In this document: piece after piece, positions 26,585 through 30,503 of the stretch
Numbering within the stretch: position 1 is the first letter of the stretch
Layout of the letters: every line of letters begins with the position of its first letter
Position numbers and translations under genes: made by a program
Notes under the pieces: model-generated
Database searches by the model: none
What the model was told of the DNA's origin: nothing
What the model saw: the letters and a program-made list of their open reading frames with translations, nothing else
DNA from: a virus
DNA length: 30,503 nt
Virus record (IMG/VR): IMGVR_UViG_3300020185_000175
Span: 1 to 30,503 of that record
Strand: one strand, 5' to 3'

Positions 26585-29071
26585 TCAAGTGATGTCTACT
26601 AGCTCACAGACATCTCCTGAGCAGGCCAGCGTTTGACTTCCTGCAGTGTTGTCCTCACTTTCGTACTGTGATAGGTTTTCCCATTCAATGCTGTCAGGCA
26701 TTATCGCGTACATTTCAAGGTACTCTTCTTCTGTGCACTCTTGGTAAGGTGCCTGCTGGTACGTGTGTTCGCTGTAGGGTAAGAAAGAAACACCTGACAT
26801 CTCATCGAAATGTTTGTATACAAAAGCACCGACTTCAATCCACTCGTCTGACTTGACGTTGATTGTAACCGAAGGCTTATGCTCACACCAATGTCTCTGG
26901 TAAGCTAACCACATTTGCAGCTGCTCAATTGCTGAAGTGTCAGCAGTGACTACGGCTTTGTTTGGTGACTTCATAGGGAAGCTGAACACAACAGTTTGAT
27001 CTGGCTTCATTACGCAAGGTTCTGATGGGATCCCCTGGTCTTTCATGAACTGTGTTAGTGGATCTTTAATGTCTCCACGCACTGTTCTTATGTAGAAAGG
27101 GCTGTGGCGGGCATGTATTCCCGAAGCTGAGTCAACAAGCTGCGATACCGTTCCAGATGGTTTCACAGCGCAACAGGCTGTGCTTTGCGGTATGCCAAGA
27201 CGCTTTGCCCACTTAGCGTTGGTGTTGATTACCACATCTCTTACGTGCTCCAACATCTTATCTAACCCTTTGTTTTTCAATGTAGTCAAGGGGTTATCCA
27301 TAATGCCTGTCATTGAAACACCTAATAAGCTTTCTTCTTCAGTGTTCGTCTTCCATATCTTACGAAGGTAAGGGAACTTAGTTTGTGTTGCTTGTATTGT
27401 ACCAATAATAGCAGCGATCTCAGCCTTGCGGACAAGATCATCCACGGTATCCGTAGCACGTACTACGATTTCGCTTAGATTCATTTATGTTCACTAGTAG
27501 ACGCTAGTTACTAGCGGTAGCATGTTATAGCCCAATCAGCAAACTTAAGCAGCTCCTCTGGAGAGGCACCACCTTTCACCATGTTTGCACGGTGAGAGAC
27601 AACCATTACATTGCCTTCACGATTCATTTTCATTCTATAACTTCTTTCTCCTGCACGTTTCCGTACAGATCAGACTATATCATCACCCTAAGTTAATAGG
27701 GGCAGGGCGCTTCCACTCGCTTGAGTGTATGGACTTCATATACTGTTCTAGTATGTATGTCCTAGTCGTTGAACCTTCAGGGGCTTCCCAGCCCTAGCTT
27801 GGCTGCTGATTACCATATGTTTCCACGTAGGCTTCCCAGCAATTCACCCTGTTTTACTTCTGCTATCTATTAACAGAATTGGTATGGTCGAAGTATTATT
27901 TCACTGCCTCACACTGTGGGGATGTAGTAGCTTACCCACTGTGCGCTGGACTATCGCATCAGCCTTTCGGCCGCCTCTTCGCTTAGTCTCTCACGCTGGC
28001 TTTACCCTTGCGCCCTGTCGCTCTGCTACGAGCTTCCAAGTCAATCAGAAGAAGTTTTAAATCCGCACAATTAAACGCTTACGGATTGGTACCAAATTCA
28101 TAGGATGCGTCACGCCTCCCATTCTTGGCTGCTTGTTTCTTTGAAGCCTCACGGTTGAATATACCGCGCTCTCCAGAACCACTCTCGACTAGTGCCATCC
28201 ATTCACGCATGAACGATACGCTGTCGGGTTTCTCAGTGTACGCGACTGAGTTGTTTGCTAGAGCTCGTTGTGGATTAGTTTCCCACCAAGCACCAGACTT
28301 AGCGTGACGCATGCGATCATCTGATAAGTTAGATAGACTGATCATAGCTGAGCGCCTAACGCCACCTACAACAACAACTTCTCCAATCTTACACATTATA
28401 TCGTGAACTTCTAATGAGGACAGTCTGCGGCCTTTAGCGCTTTCAAACACTCGTGTGACGAAAGTGAATAAATCGACCAGTGGTGCTGGACCGCTGGCGC
28501 GACCACCAAATGATTTCAATCGAGCACCAGCGGGTCTAACCTTGGACATATCCCACTTTGGTTTCTCACCGGTGTATAGTAGTGCAATGACCTGACGGAG
28601 TGCTTTCGCCCAACCTTCTTTGCTGTCTTTAACAATTACCGTTGTGTCACTCTCAAACATTTCGTCTGGGATTTCAGGAAGCTTTGTAACAAATTGACGC
28701 TCCACGGAGAACCCCACTCCCGTACCACACAGTAGAATGAACATAGCTTCATCAAAAGCTTTAGGATCATCGATGGGTAAGTAAGAGCAGTTAAACCCAG
28801 CAGTGTTATCACGTGACAAGGCGGTTCCTGCGGACATCATTGCTCGCATTGACGGAAGAACCTCAAGAGATAAGATAGCGTTTTCAATTTTATCATACGT
28901 TTTCTTATCTTGGGCGTGCGGCTTGATAACGTTAATCATGTAACGATCAACTGTTTCCGCCCAGGTCTCGCGTCTGCCTTCTTCGTCTAGCCACCGCGCG
29001 TAACGTGAGGTCGCAATGAACTGCTGGTAGTCCGTCCCAAGGTGGTTGTTAGAGGTTACGTTAGTTTTCAT
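26585..29071 (-). CDS. nrdJ: Adenosylcobalamin-dependent ribonucleotide reductase (class II, NrdJ), split by two group I introns
   Basis: The enzyme makes deoxyribonucleotides with B12 as radical source. Exons: 29071-28081, 27907-27873, 27481-26585, giving 640 residues (RTPR of Lactobacillus is ~739). The start is the second ATG, at 29071, 6 nt after AAGGAG. The joined protein has C95 (GFNCSY), N329, radical C331 and E333 (FGTNPCSE), redox C342 (QFCNLSE), and C629/C634 (CSGDVC) near the end. The 11-residue C331-C342 and 5-residue C629-C634 gaps equal those of RTPR (C408/C419, C731/C736). The first exon breaks after the first base of the C331 codon, so no functional enzyme arises without splicing. 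Confidence 0.95.
27482..27872 (-). ncRNA. Group I intron 2 in nrdJ (td-like)
   Basis: 391 nt. P1 is exon TTCTGT with intron GCAGAA (U.G at the splice site). The core shows GTGAATTGCTGGGAA, GTTCAACGACTA (R) and GATATAGTCTGA (S). The last base is G and the end GAACATAAATG matches the RNA polymerase intron. P10 likely involves ATCTA of exon 3 with TAGAT of the intron. It contains a 40-codon frame and a perfect 6-bp hairpin (CGCTAG, loop of 3) near its end (27502-27516). Confidence 0.93.
27511..27633 (-). CDS. Possible 40-residue protein encoded in nrdJ intron 2
   Basis: The frame runs ATG to TAG and encodes a 40-residue product (MKMNREGNVMVVSHRANM then VKGGASPEELLKFADWAITC). GAGAAAGAAG lies 7-14 nt upstream of the ATG. 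It lies in the peripheral 3' part of the intron and its stop codon is within an intron hairpin stem. The helix SPEELLKFADWAI looks protein-like, but no family was recognised and it could be chance. It is too short to be a homing endonuclease. Confidence 0.4.
   Translation of the reverse strand: MKMNREGNVMVVSHRANMVKGGASPEELLKFADWAITCYR
27873..27907 (-). other. nrdJ: 35-nt microexon of nrdJ
   Basis: It encodes CSEIILRPYQFC, the catalytic heart of NrdJ (radical Cys, catalytic Glu, one redox Cys), with the first base of the first Cys codon coming from exon 1. Both neighbours are group I introns, so the exon boundaries are fixed by P1 pairings on both sides. Confidence 0.93.
27908..28080 (-). ncRNA. 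Group I intron 1 in nrdJ (small, different subgroup)
   Basis: 173 nt with no open frame. P1 is exon AATCCGT with intron GCGGATT, and it ends with G (CAGTGTGAG). The core has GAGAGACTAAG (R) and GCGATAGTCCAG (S), the pattern of Azoarcus-like IC3 or other non-td introns, unlike the td-like second intron. It is close to the minimal size for a self-splicing group I intron. Confidence 0.88.
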
Positions 29072-29091
29072 TAGCATCTCCTTAGTGTGTT

Positions 29092-29502
29092 TTAATTGCT
29101 TAGCATTTCAGGCAAATTGCCGTGGTTGTTTCTGTGTGATGGCGCTCGCCAGTTATCAGGCTTTATTAGATCTGGCAGCCCTAACTTATTAGGACGTCCT
29201 GGTTTTACGCCAACTTCTTTGGACATGTTTGCTTCGTGAACTTTAGTCCACGCTTCATTCACGTCGACTCCAGACATTTCCAATGTGCCTACAGCGATGA
29301 CTACGAGATCTATCAAGCCGTCTACCAGTTCTTCTGGGTCACCTTGGAGGTATGCATCCATCGTCTCTGAGAACTCTTCTGTTAGCATTCTCATGCGTAG
29401 CTTCATCAATTCATTGAGTTTATCTGGGTTTGATTCAAGCCAATTTCTCAGCTTGAACTTTATGTGCATGTCTTCTACGTCTGTGATTATGTTATTTATC
29501 AT
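29092..29502 (-). CDS. MazG-like NTP pyrophosphohydrolase
   Basis: A 136-residue all-helical protein with TEEFSETMDAY (E42, E43, E46) followed by EELVDGLIDLVV (E58, D61, D65), the ExxE...ExxD metal-binding layout of the MazG/HisE all-alpha pyrophosphatase family. A downstream W-x-x-VHEANMSK segment is typical of the phage form. It would hydrolyse (d)NTPs or an alarmone; phage members have been linked to adjusting host nucleotide pools. The ATG has GAGGAA upstream. It overlaps the neighbour on its upstream side by 11 nt and precedes nrdJ, so nucleotide genes are clustered. Confidence 0.85.
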   Translation of the reverse strand: MINNIITDVEDMHIKFKLRNWLESNPDKLNELMKLRMRMLTEEFSETMDAYLQGDPEELVDGLIDLVVIAVGTLEMSGVDVNEAWTKVHEANMSKEVGVKPGRPNKLGLPDLIKPDNWRAPSHRNNHGNLPEMLSN

Positions 29503-29791
29503 CGTTATTCCTCATCCATGAACCCATCATAGCAGCATAATTCACAAGATCGATTACACTGTCTTCCGCTGATTCGAAATTTGTATCAGATCTATCGTCA
29601 CGTTCCATGATAGAACGAATGCGATTTACTTTTGTAATAATCATGTGCATATAACTTTCATAACCAAATGGAAAGTACTGCTCTTCTGATATTTGCCCGC
29701 CTTGATAATCGGCAGACTTCTTTCTTTTCAGCTCAATTGCTTCTTCCATGAAGTCAATCGCTGTTATCTTCTGTTCGAGCATTTTATTCAT
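29492..29791 (-). CDS. DUF1599/Nmad1-like protein, all-alpha pyrophosphatase relative
   Basis: The frame is open from 29893 but the likely start is 29791 (AAAGGA just before the ATG), giving 99 residues. The pattern ELKRKKSADYQGG (D28), then IITKVNRIRSIM (K54), then ESAEDSVIDLVNYAAMM (E73, D77, D81) matches small phage proteins of the DUF1599 type, related to MazG. It is the first gene of the minus-strand block. It may act with the MazG-like protein in nucleotide pool control; this is inference. Confidence 0.75.
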   Translation of the reverse strand: MNKMLEQKITAIDFMEEAIELKRKKSADYQGGQISEEQYFPFGYESYMHMIITKVNRIRSIMERDDRSDTNFESAEDSVIDLVNYAAMMGSWMRNNDDK

Positions 29792-29818
29792 TATTCCTTT
29801 CATATGAAATACAAAATG

Positions 29819-29841
29819 TATCCGTCCCTTATAGAGGAACG
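29819..29841 (+). promoter_or_regulatory. Candidate promoter for phage T7-type RNA polymerase (second copy)
   Basis: CCGTCCCTTATAGAGGAAC is nearly the same as at 84-102 and has the TATAG start feature, predicting transcription from 29834 toward the small-terminase candidate at 29946, 112 nt downstream. It lies in the gap between divergent genes. Confidence 0.6.
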
Positions 29842-29854
29842 GGGGCTGGGTTTT

Positions 29855-29880
29855 GCTAAGATGTAGCCTTAGACTTTTCT
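29855..29880 (+). other. Hairpin followed by T-rich tract (possible attenuator)
   Basis: GCTAAG (29855-29860) pairs partly with CTTAG (29868-29872) and is followed by ACTTTTCTTCTT. It is just downstream of the promoter and could reduce or pause transcripts into the terminase-like gene. The stem is short, so confidence is low. Confidence 0.3.
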
Positions 29881-29887
29881 TCTTAAT

Positions 29888-29912
29888 GCGCACGCTCGCA
29901 AGAGCGGGCGTT
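29888..29912. repeat. 25-bp hairpin repeat, copy 2
   Basis: This copy is identical to 26463-26487: a 9-bp stem with one mismatch and GCAA loop. On the plus strand it lies between the promoter and the gene at 29946; on the minus strand it is upstream of the gene starting at 29791, about 97 nt away. Confidence 0.85.
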
Positions 29913-29945
29913 CTTCCTCTCCCTTAAACATTATAGGAATCTATC

Positions 29946-30365
29946 ATGACCGTTACACCCATCACTAAAAAGAAGTATCCTGCTGGGACTCATCCGAATA
30001 GCCTCGCAGCTCTCACAGCCACGTGGGATTCAGATAAAGCACGCGAAGCACAATTGAAGTCCGCGGCGAGCCGGTCAGCAAATTCACAGAAGCGTAATGA
30101 CATGAAGGCTCGTTTAAAGTTGTTGAAGTCCATGGAGGAAGAGCTTAGAGCAGACAAAGTTGATTCTGTAGATGTTCTTCGTCTTATTGCTTACGAAAAG
30201 ATGGAGGAAGGCGATATGGATGCTGCTATTGAGATATTTAAATCAATTGCAGAGTTTGAAAAGCCTAAGCTTGCTCGCGTTGAAAGCAAAGTTGAAGAGA
30301 TTAAAGCTGAATCACTTACTGATGAGGAGCTCATGGCTCGTATTAAAGAGGCACTGAAAGAATAA
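29946..30365 (+). CDS. Putative terminase small subunit
   Basis: A 139-residue charged helical protein (TATAGGAATCT supplies the AGGA site 7 nt before ATG). The start KKKYPAGTHPNSLAALTATW and the end KPKLARVESKVEEIK...EELMARIKEALKE resemble the N- and C-terminal parts of small phage DNA-packaging proteins, which recognise genome ends. It lies right before the repeat array at the edge of the window, and the other packaging gene is expected beyond it. An alternative is a small DNA-binding regulator. No direct motif proves the function. Confidence 0.5.
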   Translation: MTVTPITKKKYPAGTHPNSLAALTATWDSDKAREAQLKSAASRSANSQKRNDMKARLKLLKSMEEELRADKVDSVDVLRLIAYEKMEEGDMDAAIEIFKSIAEFEKPKLARVESKVEEIKAESLTDEELMARIKEALKE

Positions 30366-30378
30366 GCAGATGCAATTT

Positions 30379-30503
30379 GCGCCTTGTCGGTTAGGCGAAA
30401 AGAAAGTCAAATGCGCCTTGTCGGTTAGGCGAAAAGAAAGTCAAATGCGCCTTGTCGGTTAGGCGAAAAGAAAGTCAAATGCGCCTTGTCGGTTAGGCGA
30501 AAA
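30379..30503. repeat. 34-bp direct tandem repeats (3 full copies plus a partial one)
   Basis: Units at 30379-30412, 30413-30446 and 30447-30480 are identical, and 30481-30503 is the first 23 bp of a fourth. Each has CGCCT and AGGCG arms around an 8-nt loop and an A-rich run with AAAGTC. There are no spacers. The array continues past the window edge, so its full length is unknown. Confidence 0.97.

Noticed and set aside
26585-29077. nrdJ as two separate genes or a broken gene
   Set aside because: A third exon of 35 nt between the two halves supplies the missing catalytic residues, with splice sites supported by pairing.
30379-30503. CRISPR array
   Set aside because: The repeats are directly adjacent with no spacers, and no cas genes are present.

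Overview
The window looks like most of a podovirus (T7-like, short-tailed) genome that infects a bacterium, probably aquatic or marine. The signs are a T7-type replication set (single-subunit RNA polymerase, primase-helicase, family A DNA polymerase, 5'-3' exonuclease), an adenosylcobalamin-dependent monomeric ribonucleotide reductase (class II, NrdJ) as in many marine podoviruses, and a T7-style series of very large internal virion proteins. The head genes (portal, scaffold, capsid), the large terminase and the first tail-tube gene are not in the window. No host gene, tRNA, insertion sequence or integrase was seen.

Layout: two convergent blocks meet at a bidirectional terminator at about 17.78-17.84 kb. 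The plus-strand block (181-17768) is virion and lysis: tail nozzle-like protein, tail fibre, GH24 lysozyme, T7 gp13-like GNAT-fold protein, gp14-like internal protein, a Gln/Pro repeat protein, a 1268-residue internal protein with a transglycosylase-like front end, a 1287-residue internal protein that begins with a staphylococcal-nuclease-like domain, and a 1159-residue protein with the motifs of a single-subunit RNA polymerase in the style of the phage N4 virion polymerase. The minus-strand block (29791 down to 17855) is nucleotide metabolism and replication: two all-alpha NTP-pyrophosphatase-like proteins, NrdJ, small genes, DNA polymerase, a zinc-binding protein, exonuclease, a GIY-YIG endonuclease, primase-helicase, the T7-type RNA polymerase and a small unknown gene. 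A short plus-strand gene at the far right (29946-30365) is a candidate small terminase. It is followed by 34-bp tandem repeats that run off the window.

Two genes that look broken are in fact split by group I introns. The RNA polymerase gene carries one 334-nt intron next to its catalytic Asp motif. The nrdJ gene carries two introns (173 and 391 nt) that isolate a 35-nt exon encoding the radical cysteine, the catalytic glutamate and one redox cysteine. Splice sites are supported by P1 and P10 pairings and by the restored protein sequence.

Most striking is that the phage appears to carry two different single-subunit RNA polymerases: a compact T7-type enzyme made from the minus-strand block, and an N4-like one among the virion proteins. 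A model (inference): the virion polymerase enters with the DNA and reads the minus-strand block, perhaps from a GC-rich hairpin that is repeated exactly upstream of two minus-strand genes; the T7-type enzyme then reads the plus-strand genes from TATAG-type promoters found before the virion block and before the small-terminase candidate.
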